A stretch of DNA of 64,000 nt from Arthrobacter sp. CDRTa11 (GCF_026427775.1 NZ_CP044532.1:2790001-2854000); one strand, 5' to 3'; counted from the stretch's first letter, positions 32,937-42,240 are shown. The notes: a model not told the origin generated them from the letters alone. Numbers and translations: made by a program.

Positions 32937-33965
32937 GTGCTCGAACTTCCCGTCTGGTTCGAAGTCGGCTCATTCGTCGTCCTCGGCCTCATCCTCGCCT
33001 TTGACCTTCTACTGGTGCTCCGCCGCCCCCACGAGCCTTCCATGAAGGAAGCCGGACTGTGGGTGGCTTTTTACGTGGCCCTGGCCATGGTCTTTGCGGG
33101 CGCCATGTTCCTGTTCACCGGCCCGGAGTATGGCGGGCAGTTCATTGCCGGCTGGGTCACTGAATACAGCCTCAGCATCGACAACCTGTTTGTCTTCATC
33201 ATCATCATGGCCCGCTTCTCGGTCCCGCGTAAGTACCAGCAGGAAGTGCTGATGGTGGGCATCATCATCGCGCTGGTGCTCCGCGGCATCTTCATCCTGC
33301 TCGGCGCCATGGTCATCGAACAGTTCAGCTGGGTCTTCTACATCTTCGGCGCGTTCCTGCTGTGGACCGCCTGGAAGCAGGCCCAGGATGAGGGCGAAGA
33401 CGAAGAGGACCGGGAAAACCCGATCATCGAGAAGCTCCGCAAGGTTATTCCGATGTCCGAGAAGTTCGACGGCGGCAAGCTGCGCACGGTGGTGGACGGC
33501 AAAAAGGTCTTCACCCCGATGCTCATCGTTTTCGTCACCATCGGCATGACCGACCTCCTCTTCGCAGTCGACTCGATCCCCGCAATCTTCGGCCTGACCC
33601 AGAGCGCATTCATTGTCTTCACGGCGAACATCTTCGCGCTGATGGGCCTCCGCCAGCTGTACTTCCTGCTGGGCGGACTGATGAACCGGCTGATCTACCT
33701 CAAGCACGCGCTCTCAGTCATCCTCGCCTTCATCGGCGTCAAGCTGGTCCTGCACGCGATGCACGTCAACGAACTCCCGTTCATCAACGGCGGCCACCAC
33801 ATCGAATGGGCTCCCGAGATCCCGACATACGTGTCCCTGGGCGTCATCATTGGCACCATCGTCATCGCCGTTATCGCCAGCCTGGTGAGCTCCAAGGCCC
33901 AGCAGTCCAAGCTGGATCCCCGCCTCGAGGAAGATGCCAAGAAGAGCCTCAGCGACGTCGAGTAA
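32937..33965 (+). CDS. TerC family integral membrane protein (predicted manganese exporter)
   Basis: A 342-residue membrane protein with about nine hydrophobic segments. The TerC signature appears as FIAGWVTEYSLSIDNLFVFI near residue 68 and again as TDLLFAVDSIPAIFGLT near residue 205, each with acidic residues in the membrane that can bind metal. A charged cytoplasmic loop (DEGEDEEDRENP) separates the halves. Proteins of this group export manganese, often to load exported enzymes. GTG 32937 follows GAAAGG at eight bases and is the start released by the riboswitch. A strong terminator follows. Confidence 0.93.
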   Translation: MLELPVWFEVGSFVVLGLILAFDLLLVLRRPHEPSMKEAGLWVAFYVALAMVFAGAMFLFTGPEYGGQFIAGWVTEYSLSIDNLFVFIIIMARFSVPRKYQQEVLMVGIIIALVLRGIFILLGAMVIEQFSWVFYIFGAFLLWTAWKQAQDEGEDEEDRENPIIEKLRKVIPMSEKFDGGKLRTVVDGKKVFTPMLIVFVTIGMTDLLFAVDSIPAIFGLTQSAFIVFTANIFALMGLRQLYFLLGGLMNRLIYLKHALSVILAFIGVKLVLHAMHVNELPFINGGHHIEWAPEIPTYVSLGVIIGTIVIAVIASLVSSKAQQSKLDPRLEEDAKKSLSDVE

Positions 33966-33993
33966 CAGCTCCGGCATTCTGCCAATTTGTACG

Positions 33994-34031
33994 GACAACC
34001 CCGGCCGCCTGCGGCCGGGGTTGTCGTTTTA
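33994..34031 (+). terminator. terC intrinsic terminator
   Basis: Perfect 14-bp stem (33994-34007 with 34012-34025), CCTG loop, followed by GTTTTAA. Confidence 0.9.
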
Positions 34032-34063
34032 ACTTGCCTCTGTCTGACCCGCGGGGCCGGTAC

Positions 34064-34069
34064 TATGCT
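34064..34069 (+). promoter_or_regulatory. -10-like element, leaderless MFS gene 1
   Basis: TATGCT ends six bases before the ATG at 34076; the downstream paralogue has the identical hexamer at the same spacing. Confidence 0.55.
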
Positions 34070-34075
34070 CAGACC

Positions 34076-35440
34076 ATGGCCCGCACCCTGAACACCGAAA
34101 TCGGAGTGCGCCAGGTGCAACGGCGCACTGTGGCGCTGCTGAGCGCGGCCCAAGTCCTGGGCGGCATTGGAACGGGAGCAACGGTATCCGTCGGGTCCCT
34201 CCTTGCCGTGGACCTGTCGGGCTCCACTGCCTGGGCAGGGGCAGTGGCCACGATCATGACTCTGGGCGCTGCGCTGGTGGCGCTTCCCCTTGCTTCGCTG
34301 GCTGACCGCCGGGGGCGGCGGGTTGGCCAGGTCGCGGGGCTGTCTGCCGCCGTCGTGGGTGCTTTCCTGATCGTACTGTCGGTTGTCACCGGGCTTTTCT
34401 TCCTCCTGTTGATCGGGGCAGCCGGAATCGGTGTGGGTGCAGCCGCCAGCCTCCAGGCACGCTTTGCCGCTGTTGACCTCGCCGAAGCCGAACACCGGGG
34501 CCGGGCGTTGTCGGCAGTGGTATGGGCGGTCACTGTGGGTGCGGTGGCCGGACCAAACCTGATTCAGCCTGGAGCCGTCGTCGGACAGGCCCTGGGCCTG
34601 CCCTCGATGGCTGGTCCGTTCGTAATCTCCGGTGCCGGTCTGGTGTTGGCCACCGCCCTGCTTTTTGCCGGGCTTAGACCAGACCCCCTCCTGCTCGCAC
34701 GGGAGCTCGCCGCCCGCCAGGCGGACGGAGCTGGCGCCGGCACGCCGCAGCCGCCGGGAAACCTGCAGGCGGCTGCGCCCCGGCCTGGCTTCGGAAGTTC
34801 ACTCGTCCGCGGGCTGCGCGCGATTCGGCAGTCCAGGGCGGCCGTCCTGGCCCTGGCAGCTGTTGTGGGAGCCCACGCCATCATGGTGGGCGTCATGTCC
34901 ATGACGCCGCTGCATCTGCAGGAACTGGTGGCAGGGCCGGGCGCGTCCCACGCCGGCCACACTGCCTCGGGCGACGTCCTGGTCATTATAGGCTTCACGA
35001 TCTCCCTTCATATCGCCGGAATGTTTGCCCTGTCACCGGTCATGGGCTTGCTGACAGATAAGGCAGGCCGGACCGAGACCATCATCCTGGGGTTCATCAC
35101 GCTCATGGTTGCTGTAGCCGTTGCCGGGTTCGGGCAGGCCTCCACGGCTGCCGTGGCCACCGGGCTGGTCCTGCTGGGAATAGGCTGGTCCGCGTCGACC
35201 ATCGCCGGTTCCACCCTGCTGGCCGAAAGCGTGGGCCAGGAATCACGGGTTGTTGTCCAAGGCGTTTCCGACATGATGATGGGGATCGCCGGAGCGGTCG
35301 GCGGGGCCACCTCCGGGCTCATCCTCAGCTGGACGGGCTACCTCGGGCTGAACCTTGCCGGCGGCCTGGTGGGGGCGGCCGTCCTGGCGGCGGCCCTGGT
35401 GACACTTGTGGCACACCGCCGTCAGCCACTGGCCGGTTAA
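34076..35440 (+). CDS. MFS transporter, paralogue 1
   Basis: A 454-residue major facilitator with about 12 membrane segments. The motif A-like loop LADRRGRRVG lies between segments 2 and 3 near residue 78, and a basic central loop (about residues 200-245) joins the halves. A His-containing loop SHAGHTASGD lies near residue 295. Substrate unknown; no drug-specific motif is evident. An in-frame start at 33806 would run through terC and is rejected. The next gene is its paralogue. Confidence 0.9.
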   Translation: MARTLNTEIGVRQVQRRTVALLSAAQVLGGIGTGATVSVGSLLAVDLSGSTAWAGAVATIMTLGAALVALPLASLADRRGRRVGQVAGLSAAVVGAFLIVLSVVTGLFFLLLIGAAGIGVGAAASLQARFAAVDLAEAEHRGRALSAVVWAVTVGAVAGPNLIQPGAVVGQALGLPSMAGPFVISGAGLVLATALLFAGLRPDPLLLARELAARQADGAGAGTPQPPGNLQAAAPRPGFGSSLVRGLRAIRQSRAAVLALAAVVGAHAIMVGVMSMTPLHLQELVAGPGASHAGHTASGDVLVIIGFTISLHIAGMFALSPVMGLLTDKAGRTETIILGFITLMVAVAVAGFGQASTAAVATGLVLLGIGWSASTIAGSTLLAESVGQESRVVVQGVSDMMMGIAGAVGGATSGLILSWTGYLGLNLAGGLVGAAVLAAALVTLVAHRRQPLAG

Positions 35441-35497
35441 GCTGCTATGCCTGGCAGACGGCCGACGAGCCTCAGCGAAGCCTTGTAATCCAATGGC

Positions 35498-35503
35498 TAT
35501 GCT
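35498..35503 (+). promoter_or_regulatory. -10-like element, leaderless MFS gene 2
   Basis: TATGCT ends six bases before GTG 35510, so this copy has its own promoter-like site. Confidence 0.55.
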
Positions 35504-35509
35504 CGGACG

Positions 35510-36853
35510 GTGACTTCTTCTACCGCTGCGGCGCTGGACACCCACCGGGTCCAACGCCGCACTGTCCTGGTTCTTTCCCTGGCCCAGCTGCTCAGCGGGA
35601 TCGGCAGCGGCGCAAGCCTGTCTGTGGGCTCCCTCCTCGCCGTCCAGCTCTCCGGCTCCAACGCCTGGGCAGGCTCAGTGACCACTGTGATGACCCTGGC
35701 AACCGCGGTTGCAGCCATGCCGCTGGCAGGCCTTGCCGAACGGCGGGGCCGACGGATCGGGCTCCTGACAGGTGTCCTGTCCGGAATGCTGGGGGCGATG
35801 GTGGTCATCGCGGCAACGGTGTCGGGGTTCTTTCCTGTGCTCCTGGCCGGAGCCGCCCTCCTGGGTCTGGCCACTGCGGCAAACCTCCAGGCCCGGTTTG
35901 CCGCGGTTGACCTGGCGGACCCGGAGCATCGGGGCCGTTCCCTTGCCATTGTTGTCTGGGCTGTCACCGCCGGAGCAGTGGCAGGCCCCAACCTGATCAG
36001 GCCTGGCGCTGTTGTGGGGGAGGCCATGGGCCTGCCCGGCATCGCCGGGCCCTTTGTATTCTCCACTGCGGGACTGGCAATGGCGGCCCTCCTCCTGCTG
36101 ATCGGCCTGCGCCCGGATCCGCTGCTCCACGCCCTCGCCATCAGGCGGGGCGCCGGCAGCGGCGCCCTTACCGCCGTCCCGGGCCCCCGCAGGGGTTCAC
36201 TTCGCCGCGGGCTTGCCGCGATCAGGTCCTCCCCAAAGGCCGGCCTGGCGCTGCTGGCCATCGTTGCAGCCCACGCCTGCATGGCCGCCGTGATGTCCAT
36301 GACGCCGCTTCATCTGCAACTTCTGAGCGAAGGACCGCTGGCCTCCCATGGTGCAGGCCACGCCCACACCGCCAGTACGGACGTCTTTGTGCTGATCGGC
36401 TTCACCATTTCGCTGCACATTGCAGGGATGTATGCACTGTCTCCGGTGATGGGGTGGCTTACCGACCGTGCAGGCAGGGTTCCCGTCATCATCGGCGGGC
36501 ACGGCCTGATCCTGGCGGCGGCATGCTGTGCGGGGTTTGGCGCCGGACAGCCCATCCTCGTCACCACCGGATTGGTGCTCCTGGGACTCGGCTGGTCTGC
36601 CGCCACCATCGCCGGTTCCACCTTGCTTGCGGAGAGTGTCAGCGTCGATTCCCGGGTACTTGTCCAGGGCGTTTCGGACACGCTGATGAGCGCCGCCGGA
36701 GCAATTGGTGCCGGCTTCTCCGGTCTGGTGATGAGTTGGATCGGCTATCAGGGGCTGAACATGTTTGCCGTCGCCATTGCTGCCGTGGTGATGGCCGTGC
36801 TGGCCGCGGATATCCGCAGCCGCAGCACGGCCAGCCCATCAGCGGCGGGCTGA
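35510..36853 (+). CDS. MFS transporter, paralogue 2
   Basis: A 447-residue major facilitator clearly related to the gene before it. Shared blocks in the same order include QRRTV, SVGSLLAV, ARFAAVDLA, VVWAVT, AGPNLI, SMTPLHLQ, GFTISLHIAGM and STLLAESV. Motif A reads LAERRGRRIG. The His-rich loop is expanded here (SHGAGHAHTASTD), and the N-terminus and central loop differ most. It overlaps the convergent hydrolase by 15 bases. Substrate unknown. Confidence 0.9.
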   Translation: MTSSTAAALDTHRVQRRTVLVLSLAQLLSGIGSGASLSVGSLLAVQLSGSNAWAGSVTTVMTLATAVAAMPLAGLAERRGRRIGLLTGVLSGMLGAMVVIAATVSGFFPVLLAGAALLGLATAANLQARFAAVDLADPEHRGRSLAIVVWAVTAGAVAGPNLIRPGAVVGEAMGLPGIAGPFVFSTAGLAMAALLLLIGLRPDPLLHALAIRRGAGSGALTAVPGPRRGSLRRGLAAIRSSPKAGLALLAIVAAHACMAAVMSMTPLHLQLLSEGPLASHGAGHAHTASTDVFVLIGFTISLHIAGMYALSPVMGWLTDRAGRVPVIIGGHGLILAAACCAGFGAGQPILVTTGLVLLGLGWSAATIAGSTLLAESVSVDSRVLVQGVSDTLMSAAGAIGAGFSGLVMSWIGYQGLNMFAVAIAAVVMAVLAADIRSRSTASPSAAG

Positions 36854-38218
36854 GCGAACCATACCCAGCAGGCGCCCGAAGATCGCCTCGCCGTCGTCCG
36901 AAATCCCGTCATGGTGGAAGTCGGCCGTCTCCCAGACCTGCAGTCCCCGGACCGCTGCGGCGGTTTCCAGGGACAGGTCGCGGTCCACGTAGATGTCGTC
37001 GCGATAGACGGCCGCGGCAACGGGGATCGTGTTGGCGGCAAGGCGGGAGGGACTGTAGAGCGGCTTCCAGTCCTTCTTGGCTGCCACCAGCTCCGCCACG
37101 TCCCGCAGCGGACGCAAGGCCGGGTCCTGGTCGAAGTACCACGGGTAGACCATTTCGCCGGTCAGCAGCAGGGGTTCTGCTTCCGGCCTGAACTCCGGAT
37201 ACTCCTGGAGCACCCGCCAGGCCGACCAGTCAGTCGCCTGGCCCTGGCCATAGATGGACTCGTGCATCAGGGCATAGAGCGGGTTGGACTGCCGGGATAC
37301 GATTCCCTGCATCTGTTCCAGGAAAGCGTCCGAGAGCCGGCTGCCGTGTGGTGTCTCGGTGAAAGCGTCCTCCAGCAAAAAGTGCAGTGCGTCCACCCGG
37401 GTGTTTCCGCCCAGGAAGGCTCCCGCCATCTGGAACCGCTCCACTGTGAGCTGGCCGCCGTCGGGAAGAACCTCGCGTACCTGCCGCAGGTGGGCGGCGA
37501 TCCGCTCCACGGTGGTGCGGTCCTCGGGATACCACGTGAAGTACTCGTCGTTCCGCGCGGCGACCCGCCGGAAGGTGGCCCGGTAGACGTCGTCGGCGGT
37601 GCCGGAGAGGGGTGCCAGGCCTCCCGTGATGAGCGCCTCCTTAACGCCCCCGGGGGCAAAGGAAAGGTAACTGAGCGCGCAAAAACCGCCGTAGCTTTGG
37701 CCGTAGATGGTCCACGGTCCTGAGCCCAGGGCCAGGCGGACGAGTTCGGCGTCGGCGACGATGGAATCTGCGCGGAAGTGCTCAAGGTAGGCGGCCTGCT
37801 GCTCCGGTGTGCCCCGAAGCGGCAGGGTATTCCGGTCGATGGGCGAGGAGAGGCCGGTCCCGCGCTGATCGAGCATCAGGATCCGGAAGTCCTTGGCGGC
37901 CGCTTTGCTCCACCCGCCCAGCGAGGCCAGCCTGGGGCCGCGGCCTCCGGGGCCGCCCTGGAGGAACAGCAGCCACGGCAGGCTCTGCGCCTCAGCCTCG
38001 GTGTGGGCAGCGGAAACGTACTCGCGTGCGAAGACGGTGATGGTCTCCGAGGCTGGCCCTGCCTGCCGATCAGGGTGCACCGCGTCGTGCCCGAAATGGT
38101 CCAGGGGAACTGTGAAATAGTGCTCCGCCGTGCGCATGCCGCGGAACTCGTGGCGGGCCCGGACCGTATGGGCTACCGGGCCGGCGGCCCTCACCGCAGC
38201 CCGTGCTGCCTTAGCCAT
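36839..38218 (-). CDS. Alpha/beta hydrolase, proline iminopeptidase-like (peptidase S33)
   Basis: A 459-residue hydrolase. LLFLQGGPGGRGPR near residue 84 is the oxyanion signature and MLDQRGTGLSSP near 115 follows it. The nucleophile elbow is GQSYGG near 174, and the C-terminal HHDG supplies the His. The layout matches S33 prolyl aminopeptidase/tripeptidyl-type enzymes, including the helical cap between about residues 200 and 370. No signal peptide is present. ATG 38218 overlaps the last codons of the GNAT gene by eight bases, so both are read from one transcript. It overlaps the convergent MFS gene at its end. Confidence 0.9.
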   Translation of the reverse strand: MAKAARAAVRAAGPVAHTVRARHEFRGMRTAEHYFTVPLDHFGHDAVHPDRQAGPASETITVFAREYVSAAHTEAEAQSLPWLLFLQGGPGGRGPRLASLGGWSKAAAKDFRILMLDQRGTGLSSPIDRNTLPLRGTPEQQAAYLEHFRADSIVADAELVRLALGSGPWTIYGQSYGGFCALSYLSFAPGGVKEALITGGLAPLSGTADDVYRATFRRVAARNDEYFTWYPEDRTTVERIAAHLRQVREVLPDGGQLTVERFQMAGAFLGGNTRVDALHFLLEDAFTETPHGSRLSDAFLEQMQGIVSRQSNPLYALMHESIYGQGQATDWSAWRVLQEYPEFRPEAEPLLLTGEMVYPWYFDQDPALRPLRDVAELVAAKKDWKPLYSPSRLAANTIPVAAAVYRDDIYVDRDLSLETAAAVRGLQVWETADFHHDGISDDGEAIFGRLLGMVRSARR

Positions 38219-38711
38219 GGACAGACACGGGGCGGGTGCTGCCGAAGTGCTCCAGCGCATCGCCGGTCAGCCGGAATGTGGACCAGCCGTCCATGGGGAA
38301 CGCGCCGAGGTTCCGGTAGAAATTGATGGACGGCTCGTTCCAGTCCAGGACGCTCCACTCCACCCGTGCATATCCGTTTTCGACGGCCGTGGCCGCAAGG
38401 TGCTGCAGCAGGGCCTTGCCGTGGCCCTCGCCCCGTGCATCCGGGCTGACGTAGAGGTCCTCAAGGTAGATGCCGTGGACGCCTTCCCAGGTGGAGTAGT
38501 TCAGGAACCAGAGCGCGAATCCCTGGACGTCGCCGGCCTCATTCTCGGCCATCGTGGCGAACACGCGCGGATTCTCGCCGAACAGCGCCTCCGAAAGCTT
38601 CTCCGGGGTGTTCCGGACGGCGTCCGGTTCCTTCTCATAGATGGCCAAATCATGGATCATGCGCAGGATCGTGGGGACGTCTTGAACTGTTGCGGGGCGG
38701 ATTACACTCAT
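38211..38711 (-). CDS. GNAT family N-acetyltransferase, SSAT-like
   Basis: A 166-residue acetyltransferase resembling spermidine/spermine (diamine) acetyltransferase: an opening RPATVQDVPTILRMIHDLAIYEKEP and a central GIYLEDLYVSPDARGEGHGKALL with the acetyl-CoA loop near residue 93. NFYRNLGA follows. The true acceptor is unknown. ATG 38711 has TAAACT six bases upstream on its strand. Coupled to the S33-type hydrolase downstream. Confidence 0.9.
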   Translation of the reverse strand: MSVIRPATVQDVPTILRMIHDLAIYEKEPDAVRNTPEKLSEALFGENPRVFATMAENEAGDVQGFALWFLNYSTWEGVHGIYLEDLYVSPDARGEGHGKALLQHLAATAVENGYARVEWSVLDWNEPSINFYRNLGAFPMDGWSTFRLTGDALEHFGSTRPVSVHG

Positions 38712-38717
38712 GGTTCG

Positions 38718-38723
38718 AGTTTA
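38718..38723 (-). promoter_or_regulatory. -10-like element, leaderless GNAT/hydrolase operon
   Basis: TAAACT on the minus strand ends six bases before the ATG at 38711. Confidence 0.5.
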
Positions 38724-38732
38724 CTGGCGACC

Positions 38733-41279
38733 TCAGAGCCGGTTGACGTCGGTCACGCGGACTACGGCCGTACCCGTTTCGTCGGAGGCGGCCAGATCCA
38801 CCACCGCCGAGATTCCCCAGTCATGATTCCTCGCCGGATCATCAAAGATCTGGCGCACCTTCCACTGCCCGGGCTCTTCGGTGATGATCAGCAGCCCTGG
38901 ACCGCGGGCGTCGGGGCCGGTGCCGATGTCGTTATGTTCGTCGAAGTAGCCGTCCAGGACGTCCTCCCAGCGGTCAGCGTCCCAGCCGGCGCCGCCGTCG
39001 AGCTCTTCCAGTGCGGTTGCGTTCTCATCCGCGAAGAGTTCCACCCGCCGGAACATCTCGTTGCGGACCATCACACGGAAGGCCCGGATATTGGACGTCA
39101 GCGACGGGGGAGGAGGCGGCGGGGCGTCATGGGGAGTGGGCGCGGCACCGGAGGTCAGTTCCTCCCATTCATCCAGCAAGCTGGAGTCCACCTGCCTCAC
39201 CAGTTCTCCCAGCCAGGCGATGAGATCCTCGAGGTCCTCCCGGAGCAGGTCCTGCGGCACTGTCTGGCGGAGCGCCTTGAAACAGTCGGCGAGGTAGCGC
39301 AGGACAATTCCCTCGGAGCGGGCCAGGCCGTAGAACTGGACGAATTCGCCGAAGTTCATGGCCCGTTCATACATGTCACGGACCACGGACTTCGGGGCCA
39401 GTTCGAAGTCACCCACCCAGGGCGCGGCCTTGCGGTAGACCTCAAAGGCTTCGCCCAGGATTTCGGCCAAAGGCTGCGGGTACGTAACCTCCTCCAGCAT
39501 CGCCATCCGCTGGTCGTACTCGATCCCGTCCGCCTTCATCGCAGCGATTGCCTCGCCGCGGGCCTTTTTCTGCTGGGCGGAGAGAATCTGCCGGGGTTTT
39601 TCCAGTGTCGCCTCGATCACTGACACCACGTCCAATGCGTACGACGCCGACTCCGGATCCAGCAGTTCCAGTGCTGCCAGCGCAAACGGGGAAAGTGGCT
39701 GGTTCAGCGCAAAGTTCGGTTGCAGGTGAACTGTCAGCCGCACGCTGCGGCCATCCGCGCCCTGCTGCTCCGGCGGGATGCGCTCCACCACTTCGGCCGC
39801 GAGCAGTTCCCGGTAGATCCCGAGGGCCTTTTTCATCAGCTGCAGCTGCGAGGACCGCGACTCGTGGTTCTCCGTCAGCAAACGCCGTGCGGCGGTGAAC
39901 GGGTCACCAGGGCGCTCCATCAGGTTCATCAGCATCGAATGGGTGACGCTGAAGCTGGAAGTCAGCGGATCCGGGACGGATTCCACCAGGCGCTTGTAAG
40001 TCGGTTCACCCCAGGAAACGAATCCCTCAGGCGGCTTCTTCTTCACCACCTGGCGGAGCTTCTTCTGGTCATCGCCGAATTTTGCGGTGGCTTTGGCCAT
40101 CGCTTTGACGTTCTCCGTCACGTGTTCGGGGGCCTGGACCACAACGGTTCCGGCAGTGTCATACCCGGCGCGGCCGGCGCGGCCCGCGATCTGGTGGAAC
40201 TCCCGGGAGTTGAGCAGGCGGGTGCGGACGCCGTCGTACTTGCTCAGGGCCGTGAGCAGGACGGTGCGGATGGGCACGTTGATGCCCACACCCAGCGTGT
40301 CAGTGCCGCAGATAACCTTCAGCAGGCCCGCCTGGGCGAGCTGCTCCACCAGCCTGCGGTATTTGGGAAGCATCCCTGCATGGTGGACGCCGATACCGTG
40401 ACGCACCAGCCGGTTGAGGGTTTTTCCGAACCCCGCAGCGAAACGGAAGTTCGCGATCAGCTCCGCGATCTTGTCCTTTTCCTCACGGGTGCAGACGTTG
40501 ATGCTCATCAGGTTCTGGGCGCGGTCAATGGCTTCGATCTGGCTGAAATGCACCACATAGACGGGCACCTGACGGGTCGAGAGAAGCTCTTCAAGCGTTT
40601 CGTGCACCGGCGTCTGGTGGTAGTAGTAGTGCAGCGGGATGGGCCGTTCCGCTGAACTTACCGTTGTGGTGGGACGGCCGGTGAGTTCGGTGATGCCTTC
40701 CTCGAACCGGCTGACGTCACCCAGGGTCGCGGACATCAGCAGGAACTGGGCCTGCGGCAGTTCCAGCAGCGGAACCTGCCACGCCCAGCCGCGCTGCGGA
40801 TCCGAGTAGAAGTGGAACTCGTCCATAATGACGGCTCCCAGCTCCGCGCCGGCGCCTTCGCGGAGGGCTATGTTGGCCAGGATCTCGGCGGTGCAGCAGA
40901 TGATCGGGGCATCCTGGTTGACACCTGAATCGCCCGTGATCATGCCGACGTTTTCAGCCCCGAAGATGTCGCACAGCGCAAAGAACTTCTCAGAGACCAG
41001 GGCCTTGATGGGCGCGGTGTAGTAGCTTCGTTGGCCGCGGGACATGGCCTGGAAATGGGCGGCTATCGCTACAAGGGACTTTCCCGAGCCCGTCGGGGTG
41101 GCCAGGATGACGTTGGCGCCGGTGGCCAACTCCATGATGGCTTCGTCCTGTGCTGCGTACAGGGCAAGTCCACGGCTGTCAGTCCACTCAAGGAACTGGG
41201 TGTACAACGCGTCAGGGTCGATGCCCGCTCCCGAGAGGCTTGGAACGGACAGGACGGGCAGCTGGTCAACGAGTTTCAT
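38733..41279 (-). CDS. DEAD/DEAH-box helicase with DUF3516 (Ski2-like)
   Basis: An 848-residue superfamily 2 helicase. Motif I ATPTGSGKS is near residue 60, followed by the motif II box MDEFHFY near residue 152 (DEFH), motif III SATLGD, and motifs V-VI GTDTLGVGINVPIRTV and QIAGRAGRAGYD. The C-terminal ~400 residues match DUF3516. This is a common actinobacterial helicase; a role in RNA turnover or DNA repair is not settled. A Pro run (PPPPPPS) near residue 730 separates a terminal ~110-residue module from the rest. Divergent from tam. Confidence 0.92.
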   Translation of the reverse strand: MKLVDQLPVLSVPSLSGAGIDPDALYTQFLEWTDSRGLALYAAQDEAIMELATGANVILATPTGSGKSLVAIAAHFQAMSRGQRSYYTAPIKALVSEKFFALCDIFGAENVGMITGDSGVNQDAPIICCTAEILANIALREGAGAELGAVIMDEFHFYSDPQRGWAWQVPLLELPQAQFLLMSATLGDVSRFEEGITELTGRPTTTVSSAERPIPLHYYYHQTPVHETLEELLSTRQVPVYVVHFSQIEAIDRAQNLMSINVCTREEKDKIAELIANFRFAAGFGKTLNRLVRHGIGVHHAGMLPKYRRLVEQLAQAGLLKVICGTDTLGVGINVPIRTVLLTALSKYDGVRTRLLNSREFHQIAGRAGRAGYDTAGTVVVQAPEHVTENVKAMAKATAKFGDDQKKLRQVVKKKPPEGFVSWGEPTYKRLVESVPDPLTSSFSVTHSMLMNLMERPGDPFTAARRLLTENHESRSSQLQLMKKALGIYRELLAAEVVERIPPEQQGADGRSVRLTVHLQPNFALNQPLSPFALAALELLDPESASYALDVVSVIEATLEKPRQILSAQQKKARGEAIAAMKADGIEYDQRMAMLEEVTYPQPLAEILGEAFEVYRKAAPWVGDFELAPKSVVRDMYERAMNFGEFVQFYGLARSEGIVLRYLADCFKALRQTVPQDLLREDLEDLIAWLGELVRQVDSSLLDEWEELTSGAAPTPHDAPPPPPPSLTSNIRAFRVMVRNEMFRRVELFADENATALEELDGGAGWDADRWEDVLDGYFDEHNDIGTGPDARGPGLLIITEEPGQWKVRQIFDDPARNHDWGISAVVDLAASDETGTAVVRVTDVNRL

Positions 41280-41287
41280 TGATTTCC

Positions 41288-41293
41288 AGCTTA
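41288..41293 (-). promoter_or_regulatory. -10-like element for the DUF3516 helicase
   Basis: TAAGCT on the minus strand, eight bases before the ATG at 41279. Confidence 0.4.
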
Positions 41294-41331
41294 GTGCCCA
41301 GCCGGTGCAGCAGTTTGTGGGAGGACCGGGT

Positions 41332-41337
41332 TAGGCT
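41332..41337 (+). promoter_or_regulatory. -10-like element for tam
   Basis: TAGGCT, about 40 bases before GTG 41378. It gives a short leader with GGAGA at 41368. Confidence 0.45.
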
Positions 41338-41377
41338 CGCCCTACCGGACACAGCACCAGACCGTGTGGAGATAAAT

Positions 41378-42157
41378 GTGAAGTGGGACCCTTCAAAATA
41401 TGTTCAGTTCGGCGACTACCGGGACCGGCCATTTTTCGATTTGACCGGCCGGATCCACACCCAGCACCCGCATGAGGTGGTGGACCTTGGGTGCGGACCG
41501 GGGAACCTCACGGCAACGCTGGCCCGGCGTTGGCCCCATGCCAAAGTGCTGGGGCTCGATTCGTCCGCAGAGATGCTGGCCAGGGCGGCCGCGGAAGCGC
41601 GTGGGGAACCCCGGCTGCGCTTTGAGTTCGAGGACATTGCCGAGTGGATGCCGTCGCCCACTACGGATGTGGTGGTCTCCAACGCGGCGCTTCAGTGGGT
41701 TCCGGGCCATCAGGACCTGCTGGCCCGGTGGCTTGACCGGATGAAACCGGGCGCGTGGTTCGCCATGCAGGTCCCCGGCAACTTCAATGCACCGTCCCAT
41801 GTCCTGATGCGGGAACTGGCTTCGACTTCACGCTGGCAACCAAAACTGGAAGGCGTGCTGCGCGGCGGGGAGTCGGTGGGGGAGCCGGCCGACTACCTCG
41901 AAATCATGCTGGACGCGAACTGCAAGGCTGACACCTGGGAGACCAGTTACCAGCAACTCCTCACCGGCACCGATCCCGTACTCACCTGGGTGCGGGGAAC
42001 GGCTTTGCGGCCGGTCCTTGCCGCACTTTCTGCCGAGGACGCACTTACCTTCGAGTCCGAGTATGCAGCGGCGCTCACGTCGGCGTATCCGGAAACGAAA
42101 CACGGCACTGCATTTCCTTTCCGGAGGATTTTCGCCGTGGCGCGTAAGAAAGGCTAA
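41378..42157 (+). CDS. tam: Trans-aconitate 2-methyltransferase
   Basis: A 259-residue class I methyltransferase that transfers a methyl group from S-adenosylmethionine to trans-aconitate, a by-product that inhibits aconitase. It opens with the family-typical KWDPSKYVQFGDYRDRPF. The cofactor motif VVDLGCGPGNLTATLARRWP follows near residue 32, with VLGLDSS after it. Later blocks are VVVSNAALQWVPGHQDLL and PGAWFAMQVPGNF, both as in Tam. GTG 41378 has GGAGA five bases upstream; a longer in-frame extension is rejected because it would cover the divergent helicase promoter. Confidence 0.92.
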   Translation: MKWDPSKYVQFGDYRDRPFFDLTGRIHTQHPHEVVDLGCGPGNLTATLARRWPHAKVLGLDSSAEMLARAAAEARGEPRLRFEFEDIAEWMPSPTTDVVVSNAALQWVPGHQDLLARWLDRMKPGAWFAMQVPGNFNAPSHVLMRELASTSRWQPKLEGVLRGGESVGEPADYLEIMLDANCKADTWETSYQQLLTGTDPVLTWVRGTALRPVLAALSAEDALTFESEYAAALTSAYPETKHGTAFPFRRIFAVARKKG

Positions 42158-42234
42158 CGCCCCAAACTCCATTCGATATATGTTCTCTACAGGTGTGTCA
42201 CGCGCCATGACGAATGTTGGAATGTGATGAGGCT

Positions 42235-42240
42235 TACAAT
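42235..42240 (+). promoter_or_regulatory. -10-like element for the ABC exporter operon
   Basis: TACAAT, 70 bases before GTG 42310, with no clear -35. Confidence 0.35.

Noticed and set aside
33806..34075. N-terminal 90-residue extension of MFS paralogue 1
   Set aside because: It reads through terC in another frame and through a strong terminator; ATG 34076 has a -10 at six bases.
42172..42188. LexA-like TCGATATATGTTC before the ABC operon
   Set aside because: The half-sites are one base too close and the second arm is incomplete.
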